DNA from: Baekduia alba
Lineage (GTDB): Bacteria; Actinomycetota; Thermoleophilia; Solirubrobacterales; Solirubrobacteraceae
Length of the DNA stretch: 64,000 nt
Assembly: GCF_028416635.1 (NCBI RefSeq)
Contig: NZ_CP114013.1
Location: 1,550,001-1,614,000 of the forward strand
Direction of reading: 5' to 3'
Both the position numbers and the translations under genes were made by a program. Of this stretch, positions 1-8,129 are shown piece by piece; positions within the stretch are counted from its first letter, which is position 1, and the number at the start of each line of letters is the position of its first letter. Under the pieces are notes generated by a model. The model saw only the letters and a program-made list of their open reading frames with translations. It ran no database searches and had not been told where the DNA came from.

Positions 1-750
1 CATGTTGGCCGTCGCGACGTCGACCATGCCGGTCGAGGTCGCGGTGACGAGAACGGTCGCGAGCAGCAGCGCGCCGGCGATCTGGACCGGCAGCGCGGGC
101 GTGCGCCAGCGGGCGGCGAGCCGCTGGAGGAGCACGGGGGCGTCGGCGTCCTCGGCGTCGCCGGTTCCACGCACGGCGGTGACGACGCCGCGCGCCAACA
201 CGTACAGCAGCAGCACCGCGCCCGCGGCCTCGCCGCCGACGAGCCAGGCGCGGTCGATCAGGACCGTCGGGACCAGGAAGGCGGCGAGCACCAGCACGTC
301 GAGCGTGCGCCAGCGCAGCAGCGGGCCGCGCAGGGTCGCGAGCAGGAAGAGCACCAACAACGCGCCGAGGACGGCGGCGTCATGGGCCAGCGGCGCGCCG
401 TAGCCCGCGCGCTGGTGCGGGTAGGTGGCCGGGTGGAAGGTCGTGCCGTCGGTCTTGATCGCGGTCGTCGCGATCCCGCGGCCGTGGCGGAACCACGTCA
501 CGGTGACGGTCTCGTCGTCGATGTACAGGACCTTGGCGTCGGTCGCGGTCTTCACGGTCGCCGCCAGCGTCGGGTCGCGCTCGCCGATCGCGATCGCCTT
601 GGCGGCGGCGATCGGCAGCGGCGGGTCGCTCTTGGCGGTCAGGAAGCCGGCGGCGGCGACGCCGGCGAAGACCACGACCGCGACGAGCAGCGCGCAGGCA
701 CGCGCGGAGAGGCCAGCGGCGATAGGTGGCCTACGGGAGGAGGGGCCCAC
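1..750 (-). CDS. Multi-spanning membrane protein (3' end outside window)
   Basis: The complement of this stretch reads open for 250 codons, from a GTG at 750 to the window edge, so the C-terminus is missing. The translation starts with a short basic leader and a hydrophobic helix (around ALLVAVVVFAGVAAAGFL), then an extracytoplasmic-looking segment with YIDDETVTVTWF. Further hydrophobic helices follow (VLLVLFLLATL, VLVLAAFLVPTVLI, AVLLLYVLARGVV, IAGALLLATVLVTA), separated by Arg-rich cytoplasmic loops, with an acidic loop GDAEDADA. Third positions are nearly all G/C. There is no ATG near the 5' end; GTG at 753 is an equal alternative. I do not recognise the family. Confidence 0.7.
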   Translation of the reverse strand, partial: MGPSSRRPPIAAGLSARACALLVAVVVFAGVAAAGFLTAKSDPPLPIAAAKAIAIGERDPTLAATVKTATDAKVLYIDDETVTVTWFRHGRGIATTAIKTDGTTFHPATYPHQRAGYGAPLAHDAAVLGALLVLFLLATLRGPLLRWRTLDVLVLAAFLVPTVLIDRAWLVGGEAAGAVLLLYVLARGVVTAVRGTGDAEDADAPVLLQRLAARWRTPALPVQIAGALLLATVLVTATSTGMVDVATANM

Positions 751-833
751 CACCGGGGACGTCGGCCTCTTGCGCGCGCGGTGCAGAGGCCCGGTCCGCC
801 CCTGGACGGATGTTCGGGCAGACTCCCGCGCCG

Positions 834-1580
834 ATGAACGCCGCCGATGGAGCGCTGCTGGCCGCCGCGGGCGTCGTGACGGGCGCGATCAACGCCGTGG
901 CGGGCGGGGGATCGCTGATCTCGTTCCCGGCCATGCTCGCGACCGGGCTGTCGCCGCTGTCGGCCAACGTCAGCAACCTGATCGCGACGCTGCCGGGCTA
1001 CGTGAGCGCGGCGGCGACGTCGCGCGAGGAGCTCGCGGGCCAGCGCGCGCGGGTCCGGGCGCTGGCGGCGGCGGGCGCGGTCGGCGCGGCGGTCGGGACG
1101 ACGCTGCTGCTGGTCGGGCCGGCGGACACGTTCGCGGTGCTGGCGCCGTGGCTGATCCTGCTGGCGTGCGCGCTGCTGGCGATCCAGCCGTTCGTCTCCC
1201 GCTGGGTCTCGCGCTCGGCGCACCACACGGCGCCGACGCGGCTCGTCGTGTCGGTCGGCATCGCATCGATCTACGGCGGCTACTTCGGCGCCGGCCTCGG
1301 GATCATCCTGCTCGCGGCCCTCGGCCTGACCCTCGACGAGCCACTGCAGAAGCTCAACGCGATCAAGCAGGTGCTGTCGCTGACGGTCGCGATCGTGTCG
1401 GCCGTCGGCGTCGCGCTCTTCGGGCCGGTGTCGTGGCTGTCGGTGCTGGTCGTCGGCGCCGGGACGCTGGTCGGCGGGCGCCTTGGCGTCGGCGTCGCGC
1501 GGCGGCTGCCGGAGAGGGTGCTGCGCGGCGCGGTGATCGGGTTGGGCGTGACGGTGGCGGTGGTGCTGCTGGTGCGCTGA
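834..1580 (+). CDS. TauE/SafE family sulfite/anion exporter
   Basis: A 248-residue polytopic membrane protein. The N-terminal helix carries the family signature GAINAVAGGGSLISFP (about residues 17-32), followed by SANVSNLIATLPGY and a second-half repeat YGGYFGAGLGIILLAAL, as in TauE/SafE (DUF81) permeases. The family exports sulfite, sulfoacetate or other organosulfur anions by an uncharacterised mechanism; the substrate here is not determinable. ATG 834 is chosen because the upstream reading frame lacks membrane character. It is divergent from the membrane protein ending at position 1, with about 80 bp between them. Confidence 0.85.
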   Translation: MNAADGALLAAAGVVTGAINAVAGGGSLISFPAMLATGLSPLSANVSNLIATLPGYVSAAATSREELAGQRARVRALAAAGAVGAAVGTTLLLVGPADTFAVLAPWLILLACALLAIQPFVSRWVSRSAHHTAPTRLVVSVGIASIYGGYFGAGLGIILLAALGLTLDEPLQKLNAIKQVLSLTVAIVSAVGVALFGPVSWLSVLVVGAGTLVGGRLGVGVARRLPERVLRGAVIGLGVTVAVVLLVR

Positions 1581-1592
1581 GCGCCAACCCGC

Positions 1593-3080
1593 TCAGCAGC
1601 GCGACCCGCGCGACACCACGGACCGCCGCAGCCACCCGCGGACGCCGGCATCGGTCACCACCCGCACCCACATGCCCGACTTGTCATGGGTCTTGATGAC
1701 GACCGGCTGGTTGCGGAACACCGTCCCGACGACGAAGCGCGACGGCGTCTCGAAGAGGTACGCGCGGTCCGCGCACACGCGATGCACGCGCTTCTCGGCC
1801 GCGAAGGCCGGCGCCGCGAGCAGGGAGCCGGTCGCGTCCGGGCGCTTGCACAGCGTCCCGACCGTGATCGGCGCGGAGCGGTGCAGGCGCTTGGGCTCGA
1901 AGACGATGTGCGCGGTCGTGGACGTGCCGAGCAGCGTCCCGGCCGAGTAGCCGTAGCCGACCCGTGCCGCGGTGCCGCCGTCGGCGGCCGGCGTGAGTCC
2001 GGCGACGCGGGTCCCGGTCGGGCACGGCAGCGTGACCGCGGGATGCCTGCTCCCGGCGGCGAGCGTCAGCTTGCGGGTGACGATCGCGGTCCCGTGCGGC
2101 ACGTGGCGGCCGCCGAGCTGGAGTCCGCCCGTGAAGATGACGCTGTGCACGGTGAACGGCGCACGCTCGCCGGGGAGCGCGACCTGCTCGGAGAACTCGA
2201 CGGCGCCGCCGGCCAGGACGGCGGTCACCGCGCCGGCGGCCGCCAGCTTCAGGCCAGCCCCCGCGCCTGCGCCGCTGAGCGCGGTCCAGCCGCCCAGGAG
2301 CGTCGCGAGCGGCGCGAGCGCCGGCCCCGGGGTGAGCATGCGCAGCGCGCCGCGGACGGTCCCGAGCTGGGCGCGGAAGCGGCGGCAGTCGCGGCAGGTC
2401 GTCAGGTGGCGGTGCGCGTGGGCGCTCGCGCGGCGGCGGCGCTCGTGAGCGCTGACGAGGTCCTCGCGGACGCTCACGCACGCGGCGCCGCGGGCGTCGG
2501 CGCGGCGGGCCAGGTTCTCCCGCGCGCGGTTGGCGAGGTTCTTGGATGCGCGGACGGTGATCCCGAGGTCGGCGGCGACCTGCTCGTGGGTCGCGCCGTC
2601 GACCTCGCGCCGCAGCAGCACCTCGCGCTGGCGGTCGGGGAGCGTCGCGATGTCCTCGAGCATGTGGCGGACGCGGTGGCGGCGGTCGACGACGTCGGCG
2701 GGATCGGCGGCGGTCGCGCCGCGGTCGGCGGCCGTCTCGGCCATGTCGTCGATCGGCAGGCTCGCGGCGTTGCCCGCGCGGCGCAGCTCGTCCAGGCAGC
2801 GGTTGCGCACCAGGCGGTGCAGCCACGCCCGCAGCTGCATCGGACGGTCGTCGCGCAGCAGCTCGGCGTGGGCCTTGAGGAAGACCTCCTGCACGACGTC
2901 CTCGGCCCCGGGCGGGCGCTCGCCCAGGACGCGCCGGGCGTAGCGGACGAGCGACGCGCGATGGCGGTCGTGCAGCTCGGCGAACGCGCCCTCGTCGCCG
3001 CCGCGCACGCGCGCGACGAGCTCGTCGTCGCGCTTGGCCGCCAGGCGCGGGATGGGGAGCGTGGGGGCGAGGGCGGCCAT
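1593..3080 (-). CDS. ECF RNA polymerase sigma factor with C-terminal zinc-finger, membrane and SH3-like domains
   Basis: A 495-residue fusion. Sigma region 2 lies at about 20-100 (GAEDVVQEVFLKAH, LRAWLHRLVRNRCLDELRR) and region 4 at about 145-195 (LPDRQREVLLRREVDG, then EQVAADLGI). Residues 201-232 carry C201, H225, C229 and C232 (HLTTCRDC), the ligand pattern of anti-sigma ZAS domains. A hydrophobic segment at about 278-295 is followed by an exported-looking region and an SH3b-like C-terminus (about 440-495, SGMWVRVVTDAGVRGWLRR). Typical ECF factors are 170-200 residues, so the tail probably regulates the sigma part in cis and anchors it to the membrane (inference). It starts 2 nt after the stop of the exported protein at 3083-3541, so the two are probably co-transcribed. 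Confidence 0.85.
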   Translation of the reverse strand: MAALAPTLPIPRLAAKRDDELVARVRGGDEGAFAELHDRHRASLVRYARRVLGERPPGAEDVVQEVFLKAHAELLRDDRPMQLRAWLHRLVRNRCLDELRRAGNAASLPIDDMAETAADRGATAADPADVVDRRHRVRHMLEDIATLPDRQREVLLRREVDGATHEQVAADLGITVRASKNLANRARENLARRADARGAACVSVREDLVSAHERRRRASAHAHRHLTTCRDCRRFRAQLGTVRGALRMLTPGPALAPLATLLGGWTALSGAGAGAGLKLAAAGAVTAVLAGGAVEFSEQVALPGERAPFTVHSVIFTGGLQLGGRHVPHGTAIVTRKLTLAAGSRHPAVTLPCPTGTRVAGLTPAADGGTAARVGYGYSAGTLLGTSTTAHIVFEPKRLHRSAPITVGTLCKRPDATGSLLAAPAFAAEKRVHRVCADRAYLFETPSRFVVGTVFRNQPVVIKTHDKSGMWVRVVTDAGVRGWLRRSVVSRGSRC

Positions 3081-3082
3081 CG

Positions 3083-3541
3083 CTACGCCGTGACCGCCTC
3101 GGCCCGGGGCCCGCACAGCAGGTACACGCGCCCGCGGCCGACCGCCTCGTCGATGCCGGAGAAGCGATAGGCGCTCAGATGGAAGCGCCGGGTGGGGTGG
3201 TGGTACTGGCCGAGGTCGCGGACCTGGAAGCCGATCGTCGAGCCCTCCGAGATCGCCGGACCCAAGGACACCATGCTGCTCGGGCAGGTGAAGCGGACGA
3301 CGCGGCGCTCGCGCTTGCGCAGCTCGATGCGCCGGCGCAGGACGACGTGGCCGAACGGGATCCGGTGGCCCTGCGTGTAGGCGCGGCCGCCGAACTCGAC
3401 GGGGAAGACGCGCGGTGGCCGGATCGTCTCCTGCGGGCCGATGACCGCGGCGCGGCTGGTCGCGGTCCCGAGCAGCAGCGCGGCGACCACGAGCAGGAGC
3501 AGGCGGCGGCCGGAGGTGGAGTGGGTGGGCTCGGAGCGCAT
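3083..3541 (-). CDS. Small exported protein of unknown function, upstream of the ECF sigma fusion
   Basis: 152 residues with a Sec signal (GRRLLLLVVAALLLGTATSRA, cleavage near residue 31). The mature part is basic and beta-rich, with two cysteines (FTCPSS and YLLCGP) that could form a disulfide. I do not recognise a family. It is followed at 2 nt by the sigma factor with extracytoplasmic tail, so it may be the extracellular partner or a sensor for that factor; this rests on context only. Confidence 0.7.
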   Translation of the reverse strand: MRSEPTHSTSGRRLLLLVVAALLLGTATSRAAVIGPQETIRPPRVFPVEFGGRAYTQGHRIPFGHVVLRRRIELRKRERRVVRFTCPSSMVSLGPAISEGSTIGFQVRDLGQYHHPTRRFHLSAYRFSGIDEAVGRGRVYLLCGPRAEAVTA

Positions 3542-3557
3542 GGCGTCGAGGAGGCAA

Positions 3558-3597
3558 CGAGCCGGGCTGGACGTTCGTGACGGTCCAGCCCGGCTCG
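3558..3597 (-). terminator. Strong stem-loop between two minus-strand genes
   Basis: A perfect 15-bp inverted repeat: CGAGCCGGGCTGGAC at 3558-3572 and its complement at 3583-3597, with a 10-nt loop. It lies 18 nt past the stop of the exported protein at 3615 and before the start at 3541. No clear T-tract follows on the minus strand, so it could terminate by structure or protect the 3' end. Confidence 0.7.
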
Positions 3598-3614
3598 GGG
3601 GTGCGACGGGCGCG

Positions 3615-4367
3615 CTACCGGCGGTGGTGCTTCTTGGCCTTGGCCTTGGCCTTCGCCTTGTTGCGCGCGGCCACGGCCTTGGCGGCGGCGCCCTTGGGGA
3701 GCAGGGCGAACACCGACTCGTTGGCCGCGGTGCGAGCGACGGTCTCGAAGGACTTCAACTTGACGTCCTGCGAGAACGAGTACTTCGCGAGCACGGTCTT
3801 GATCTCGTACAACGTGAAGCTCTCGGCGTCGACGGTCATCGTCGTCACGCCCGACGGCTCGTCGGTCTTCCACTTGCCGGGGACGGACTGCAGCTGCAGG
3901 GCGCGGCGGCCGTTCACGGTCGTCTCGCCGGTCTGGGCCGAGGCGCCGGTCGCGAACGTGTGCTGCCAGTTCGCGGCCTCCTGGGCCAGGCTCTGCCACG
4001 GCGGCGTGGTGTCCTTGTCGTCGAGCGTCTGAAGCTTGTTGCTCTTGGCGTCCCACGTGACGGCGTGGCCGCGGTCGAACGCGGTCTCGCTGACGACCTT
4101 GCCGGAGGCGACGTCGCGCGAGATCCAATGGGCCTTGTCGGAGCCGAGGTAGAGCTCGTCGTAGGTGTGGCGCGGGAAGTCGCCGGCGATCGTCGTCTCG
4201 TGGACGACGTGCTCGATCTTGTTGGACGGCACGGCGAGCGCCGGGTCGTTGATGACGAAGCCGTCGGCCTGCGCGACGCCGGCGAAGGCGCCCGTCGCGA
4301 AGGCGAGCGCCGCGGCGCCGGTGACCAGCGCGCGGCGCGGTCGGAGGAGGTGGGTGAAGGGGGTCAT
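3615..4367 (-). CDS. Exported protein with Lys/Ala-rich C-terminus, unknown function
   Basis: 250 residues. A signal peptide spans about residues 1-33 (ALAFATGAFAGVAQA). The mature region is beta-rich with GRRALQLQSVPGKWK and TMTVDAESFTLYEI, vaguely like LolA/MucB-type lipoprotein-carrier folds that describe how an attribute is stored and compared; this resemblance is weak. The last 20 residues are a low-complexity KAKAKAKAK tail ending HHRR, likely for contact with wall polymers or membrane. The start is the ATG just before the signal peptide. It is monocistronic, ended by the stem-loop at 3558-3597. Confidence 0.65.
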   Translation of the reverse strand: MTPFTHLLRPRRALVTGAAALAFATGAFAGVAQADGFVINDPALAVPSNKIEHVVHETTIAGDFPRHTYDELYLGSDKAHWISRDVASGKVVSETAFDRGHAVTWDAKSNKLQTLDDKDTTPPWQSLAQEAANWQHTFATGASAQTGETTVNGRRALQLQSVPGKWKTDEPSGVTTMTVDAESFTLYEIKTVLAKYSFSQDVKLKSFETVARTAANESVFALLPKGAAAKAVAARNKAKAKAKAKKHHRR

Positions 4368-4411
4368 GTCGCCTAGAACGACACGACCCCGCCGATGGTC
4401 CCGGAGTTTGT

Positions 4412-4774
4412 TCAGCGACGTCCGGCGGCGAGCACCCAGCGGATGAACACGAGCTGGAGCGGGAGGCGCGCGTAGAGCCCGGCCTTCGGGATCTGCGGGT
4501 AGCGGTCGGGGTTGAGCGCCATGTGCAGGTTGGCGGGGAAGACGCCGATCAGCGTGGCGACGAGCCACCAGGCGCCGAAGCGCCGGACCTTCGGGTCGCC
4601 GCTCAGCAGCAGGGCGCCGCCGGCGGCCTCGGCCACGCCGGAGGCGTAGACGAGCTCGCGCTGGGCCGGCAGGTAGTCCGGCATGATCGACTCGTAGATC
4701 TTCGGCTTGGCGAAGTGCAGGATGCCGGCGGCGACGAAGACGGGCCCGGCGGCGTGCTCGAGGATGCGGGTCAT
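4412..4774 (-). CDS. DoxX-like small membrane protein
   Basis: 120 residues with four predicted membrane helices. The start GPVFVAAGILHFAKPKIYESIMP and the motif ASGVAEAAGGALLL are typical of the DoxX/DoxD-like family (PF07681/PF13564), small integral membrane proteins of uncertain function, linked in some actinobacteria to oxidative or detergent stress. NLHMALNP and FIRWVLAAGR close the last loop and helix. A -10-like TAGGTT ends 8 nt before the ATG, so the mRNA is probably leaderless. Divergent from the hydrolase at 4822. Confidence 0.8.
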   Translation of the reverse strand: MTRILEHAAGPVFVAAGILHFAKPKIYESIMPDYLPAQRELVYASGVAEAAGGALLLSGDPKVRRFGAWWLVATLIGVFPANLHMALNPDRYPQIPKAGLYARLPLQLVFIRWVLAAGRR

Positions 4775-4782
4775 CGGCCGGC

Positions 4783-4788
4783 AACCTA
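4783..4788 (-). promoter_or_regulatory. -10 element of the DoxX-like gene
   Basis: TAGGTT on the minus strand, 8 nt before the ATG at 4774; no room for a ribosome binding site, so a leaderless transcript is likely. Confidence 0.5.
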
Positions 4789-4806
4789 CCCAGGTCGGCG
4801 CGCGGG

Positions 4807-4812
4807 TAGGCT
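4807..4812 (+). promoter_or_regulatory. -10 element of the alpha/beta hydrolase gene
   Basis: TAGGCT, 9 nt before the ATG at 4822; same layout as other first genes in the window. Confidence 0.5.
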
Positions 4813-4821
4813 GGCCCTTCG

Positions 4822-5604
4822 ATGCCCCTGGTCTACCGAGAGTCGCTCCCGGTCGAGGAGCCGAAGGGCACCGTGCTGTGCGTGCACGGCTACCCGGAGT
4901 CGTCCTACATGTGGCGCCACCTGCTCGAGGCGGTCGCCGACGCCGGCTGGCAGGCGGTCGCGCCGGACCTCCCGGGCTACGGCGACTCGCCGTACGCCGG
5001 GTCCGGGTCGTGGGCCACGCACGTCGCGGCGCTGGACGCGTTCCACCGCGAGCAGGAGCTCGGCGAGGTCGTGCTCGTCGTCCACGACTGGGGCGGCCTG
5101 ATCGGCCTGCGCTGGGCGTGCGAGCACCCGGACCTGATCCGGGCGCTGGTCATCAGCAACACGGGGTTCTTCGCCGACGGCAAGTGGCACGGGATGGCCG
5201 ACGCGCTGCGGACGCCCGGTCAGGGGGAGCAGCTCGTCGACGGCCTTGACCGCGACGGCTTCGCCGCCATGCTGAGAACGGTGAGCCCTGACCTGGACGA
5301 CCGCAGCGTCGACGAGTACTTCAAGGCCTACGGGTCGGAGGAGCGCCGGCGGGGGCAGCTCGAGCTGTACCGCTCCGGCGAGTTCTCCGAGCTGGAGGGC
5401 TACGACCTGAGCAGCGTCGACGCGCCCGCCTTGATCCTGTGGGGCGAGGACGACCCCTTCGCCCCGGTCGCCGGCGCGCACCGGTTCGCGCGCGAGCTGC
5501 CGCATCCGTCGCTCGTCGTCGTCGAGGGCGGCCGGCACTTCGTCTTCGACGACGCGCCGGCGCGCTGCTCGGCCGAGGTCGTCGCCTTCCTGGAGCGCGT
5601 GTGA
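4822..5604 (+). CDS. Haloalkane dehalogenase-like alpha/beta hydrolase
   Basis: 260 residues with the full alpha/beta-hydrolase layout: oxyanion HGYPES, cap entry [10 protein letters not shown], nucleophile elbow VHDWGG (Asp nucleophile), acid in WGEDDPFAP, and His in [10 protein letters not shown]. An Asp nucleophile in HDWGG is typical of haloalkane dehalogenases and epoxide hydrolases, so the reaction is probably hydrolysis of a C-halogen bond or an epoxide. The halide-stabilising residues cannot be judged by eye. Its stop overlaps the next start (TGATG at 5602), so it is translationally coupled to the HAD phosphatase. Confidence 0.8.
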   Translation: MPLVYRESLPVEEPKGTVLCVHGYPESSYMWRHLLEAVADAGWQAVAPDLPGYGDSPYAGSGSWATHVAALDAFHREQELGEVVLVVHDWGGLIGLRWACEHPDLIRALVISNTGFFADGKWHGMADALRTPGQGEQLVDGLDRDGFAAMLRTVSPDLDDRSVDEYFKAYGSEERRRGQLELYRSGEFSELEGYDLSSVDAPALILWGEDDPFAPVAGAHRFARELPHPSLVVVEGGRHFVFDDAPARCSAEVVAFLERV

Positions 5605-6404
5605 TGGCCAAGCGCGAGATCAAGTCCTGGTTGATGGACATGGACGGCGTGCTCGTCCACGAGGAGCAGGCGATCCCGGGCGCCGACCGCTTCATCGCCG
5701 CGCTGCGCGAGCGCGAGATCCCGTTCCTGGTCCTGACCAACAACAGCATCTACACGCGCCGCGACCTCGCCGCGCGGCTGCGCGCGTCCGGCCTCGACAT
5801 CCCCGAGGAGTCGATCTGGACCAGCGCGCTGGCGACCGCCGGCTTCCTGCGCGACCAGCGTCCCGGCGGCAGCGCGTTCGTGATCGGCGAGGCGGGGCTG
5901 ACCACCGCGCTGCACCAGGAGGGCTACACGCTCACCGAGCGCGACCCGGACTACGTCGTGCTCGGCGAGACGCGGACCTACTCCTTCGAGCGCATCACCC
6001 AGGCGATCCGCCTGATCGAGAGCGGCGCGCGCTTCATCGCGACCAACCCGGACGCGACCGGCCCGTCGCCCGACGGCTCGCTGCCGGCGACCGGCGCGGT
6101 CGCGGCGCTGATCACGCGCGCGACCAACCGCGACCCCTACTACGTCGGCAAGCCGAACCCGCTGATGATGCGCAGCGCGCTCAACGCCATCGACGCCCAC
6201 TCCGAGACCACCGCGATGATCGGCGACCGGATGGACACCGACGTCGTGTCGGGCCTGGAGGCGGGCCTCGAGACCGTGCTGGTCCTGACCGGCGTCTCGA
6301 CCCGCGAGTCCGCCGAGCTGTTCCCGTTCCGCCCGTCCCGGATCCTGGACTCGGTCGCCGACCTGGCGACCGAGCTCGAGGCGGGGGTCGCGCCGATCGT
6401 CTAA
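5604..6404 (+). CDS. HAD superfamily class IIA phosphatase (NagD-like)
   Basis: 266 residues. Motif I is [11 protein letters not shown] (nucleophile Asp), motif [10 protein letters not shown], and the C-terminal acid pair lies in [17 protein letters not shown]. The cap insert between motifs II and III ([21 protein letters not shown]) is class IIA. Relatives dephosphorylate sugar phosphates, nucleoside monophosphates or 2-phosphoglycolate; the substrate is open. The start ATG overlaps the hydrolase stop. The upstream extension of the open frame is antisense-type noise without HAD features. Confidence 0.88.
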   Translation: MAKREIKSWLMDMDGVLVHEEQAIPGADRFIAALREREIPFLVLTNNSIYTRRDLAARLRASGLDIPEESIWTSALATAGFLRDQRPGGSAFVIGEAGLTTALHQEGYTLTERDPDYVVLGETRTYSFERITQAIRLIESGARFIATNPDATGPSPDGSLPATGAVAALITRATNRDPYYVGKPNPLMMRSALNAIDAHSETTAMIGDRMDTDVVSGLEAGLETVLVLTGVSTRESAELFPFRPSRILDSVADLATELEAGVAPIV

Positions 6405-6420
6405 ATCGAACGGTCGTGCG

Positions 6421-6426
6421 TATAGT
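6421..6426 (+). promoter_or_regulatory. -10 element of the acyl-CoA dehydrogenase at 6435
   Basis: TATAGT, 8 nt before the ATG. It sits inside an imperfect dyad, CGAAC at 6407-6411 and GTTCG at 6425-6429, which could be a repressor site. Confidence 0.5.
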
Positions 6427-6434
6427 TCGGCCGC

Positions 6435-7598
6435 ATGTCGCTGACCCGCACGCTCTTCGACGACGATCACAAGCTGTTCCGCGAGTCCGCCGCGGCGTTC
6501 GTGGATCGGGAGGTGCTGCCGAGGCGCGAGGAGATGCGCGAGGAGCGCCGGATCCCGAAGGCGCTGTGGCAGACGGCCGGCGACGGCGGCTTCCTCGGCG
6601 TCGCGGTGCCGGAGGCGTACGGCGGCAGCGACGTCGACTTCCGCTACAACACGATCTTCAACGAGGAGCTGTCGCGCGCCGGCATGGCGTTCTCCTCGTC
6701 GTTCACGATCCACGCCGACGTGTGCGCGCCGTACCTCACGCGCCTGACCACCGACGAGCAGAAGGCGCGCTGGCTGCCGAAGTTCTGCTCGGGCGAGATG
6801 GTCACCGCGATCGGCATGACCGAGCCGGAGGCCGGCTCGGACCTCCAGGGCCTCAAGACCACCGCCAAGCGCGAAGGCGACGACTGGGTCATCAACGGCT
6901 CCAAGACGTTCATCACCAACGGCGCACACGCCGACCTCGTCATCGTCGCGGCGCGTACCGCCACCGACCCCAAGGGCCGCGGCATCAGCCTCTTCGCGAT
7001 CGAGGAGGGCATGGACGGCTTCCAGCGCGGGCGCAAGCTGCACAAGGTCGGCCAGCACGAGGCAGACACCGCCGAGCTGTTCTTCGAGAACGTGCGCGTG
7101 ACCGACGACCAGCTGATCGGCGAGGTCGACCGCGGGTTCCACCACATGATGGAGCACCTGGCGCAGGAGCGGCTGGGCTCGGCGATCTCCAACACCGCGC
7201 ACGCGCAGCACGCCTTCGCGATCACATTGGAGTACATCAAGTCGCGCAAGGCGTTCGGGCGGCCGATCGGGACCTTCCAGAACTCGCGCTTCCTCGCCGC
7301 CGACCTCCAGACGCGCCTCGACGTCACGCAGGCGTTCGTCGACCAGTGCGTCGTCGCGCACGCCGAGCACAAGCTCTCCGCCGTCGACGCCGCGAAGGCC
7401 AAGTGGTGGTCGGCCGAGGTCCAGAACATCGTCGTCGACGCCTGCGTGCAGCTGCACGGCGGCTACGGCTACATGGAGGAGTACGAGGTCGCGCATGCAT
7501 GGATGGACGCGCGCGTCACCAAGATCTGGGCGGGCTCGAACGAGATCATGAAGGAGATCATCGGGCGCGACCTGGGCCTCGGCGAGGTCCGCGCCTAG
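6435..7598 (+). CDS. Acyl-CoA dehydrogenase
   Basis: 387 residues, standard length. The N-terminal helical domain starts with RTLFDDDHKLFRESAAAF. The FAD-contacting signature is IGMTEPEAGSDLQGLKT (about 125-141), with INGSKTFITNGAHADL next. The C-terminal domain has YIKSRKAFGRPIG, the helix carrying the usual flavin contacts and, in long-chain/isovaleryl types, the catalytic Glu. It ends QLHGGYGYMEEY and WAGSNEIMKEIIGRDL. It oxidises an acyl-CoA thioester to the trans-2-enoyl form, with electron-transfer flavoprotein as acceptor. Chain-length or branched specificity is not determinable. Its own leaderless-type promoter precedes it. Confidence 0.93.
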   Translation: MSLTRTLFDDDHKLFRESAAAFVDREVLPRREEMREERRIPKALWQTAGDGGFLGVAVPEAYGGSDVDFRYNTIFNEELSRAGMAFSSSFTIHADVCAPYLTRLTTDEQKARWLPKFCSGEMVTAIGMTEPEAGSDLQGLKTTAKREGDDWVINGSKTFITNGAHADLVIVAARTATDPKGRGISLFAIEEGMDGFQRGRKLHKVGQHEADTAELFFENVRVTDDQLIGEVDRGFHHMMEHLAQERLGSAISNTAHAQHAFAITLEYIKSRKAFGRPIGTFQNSRFLAADLQTRLDVTQAFVDQCVVAHAEHKLSAVDAAKAKWWSAEVQNIVVDACVQLHGGYGYMEEYEVAHAWMDARVTKIWAGSNEIMKEIIGRDLGLGEVRA

Positions 7599-7602
7599 CG
7601 CC

Positions 7603-7779
7603 TTGCGCCATCCCGTCGTCGAGCTCCTGCGGCGCCGCGTTCCTGGCGGGCGTCGCGCGCGGCAGCCGGTCTCCCAGCTCGAACGCCGGCCCGGCCCGCT
7701 GCGCGCGGCCGCCGACGCCGCGCGGGCCCGGATCGCCGAGCTGCTGCCCGGAGCCCCGCCGATCACCCAAGCGGGCTGA
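7603..7779 (+). CDS. Possible small Arg-rich protein (TTG start)
   Basis: A 58-codon frame in the gap after the acyl-CoA dehydrogenase: TTG start 4 nt after the stop, ending with ITQAG. Third positions are G/C-rich and the middle (ERRPGPLRAAADAARARIAELL) could be helical. There is no recognised family and no clear ribosome binding site, so it may be non-coding or a remnant. The rest of the gap (7780-7883) shows nothing I can name. Confidence 0.25.
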   Translation: MRHPVVELLRRRVPGGRRARQPVSQLERRPGPLRAAADAARARIAELLPGAPPITQAG

Positions 7780-7883
7780 TTCCCGGCCCGGCTCCCCCGG
7801 ACCGGGGACGGGCGCGGTAAACCGTGCTTCCAGACCGGTCCGACGCCGGTCGCCGCTCCCCGCCGTCGCTCCCCACCGCCGCC

Positions 7884-8120
7884 ATGTCCGCCGACCCCAG
7901 GACCATGTCCACCGCCGCTGTCGTCATCGACCTGCTGACCAGCCCCGGCACGCCGGCGCCCACGCGCCTGCGGCTCGCCGCCGAGCGGCTGGCCGAGGGT
8001 CCGACGGCGACCGACAGCCCCAACCTGCTCGCCCAGCTGGCGCAGGTCATCAACGGGCCGGGCGGCAACGAGCGCGTGTCGCTCGCGCTGCACGTCTTCG
8101 ACACCGCGACCGCGGTCTAG
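7884..8120 (+). CDS. Small hypothetical protein
   Basis: 78 residues from the ATG at 7884, starting MSADPRTMSTAAVVIDLL and ending LALHVFDTATAV. Codon third positions are almost all G/C from the start on, which supports coding. The second ATG (7905), preceded by AGGA, is an alternative start. It looks like a soluble helical protein with a conserved-type ERLAEGPTATDSPNLLAQLA segment. The function is unknown. It converges with the NYN gene, 9 nt apart. Confidence 0.5.
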   Translation: MSADPRTMSTAAVVIDLLTSPGTPAPTRLRLAAERLAEGPTATDSPNLLAQLAQVINGPGGNERVSLALHVFDTATAV

Positions 8121-8129
8121 CTCGACCAG

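Noticed and set aside
3081-3557. N-terminal extension of the ECF sigma factor frame
   Set aside because: It overlaps the small exported protein in another frame; the sigma domain begins at ATG 3080.
3615-3660. KAKAKAKAK coding repeat as a structural DNA repeat
   Set aside because: It is explained as a low-complexity basic tail of the exported protein.
5400-8093. Minus-strand open frame of 897 codons
   Set aside because: It is antisense to the hydrolase, HAD phosphatase and acyl-CoA dehydrogenase genes, whose motifs are intact. Long shadow frames are expected at this GC content.
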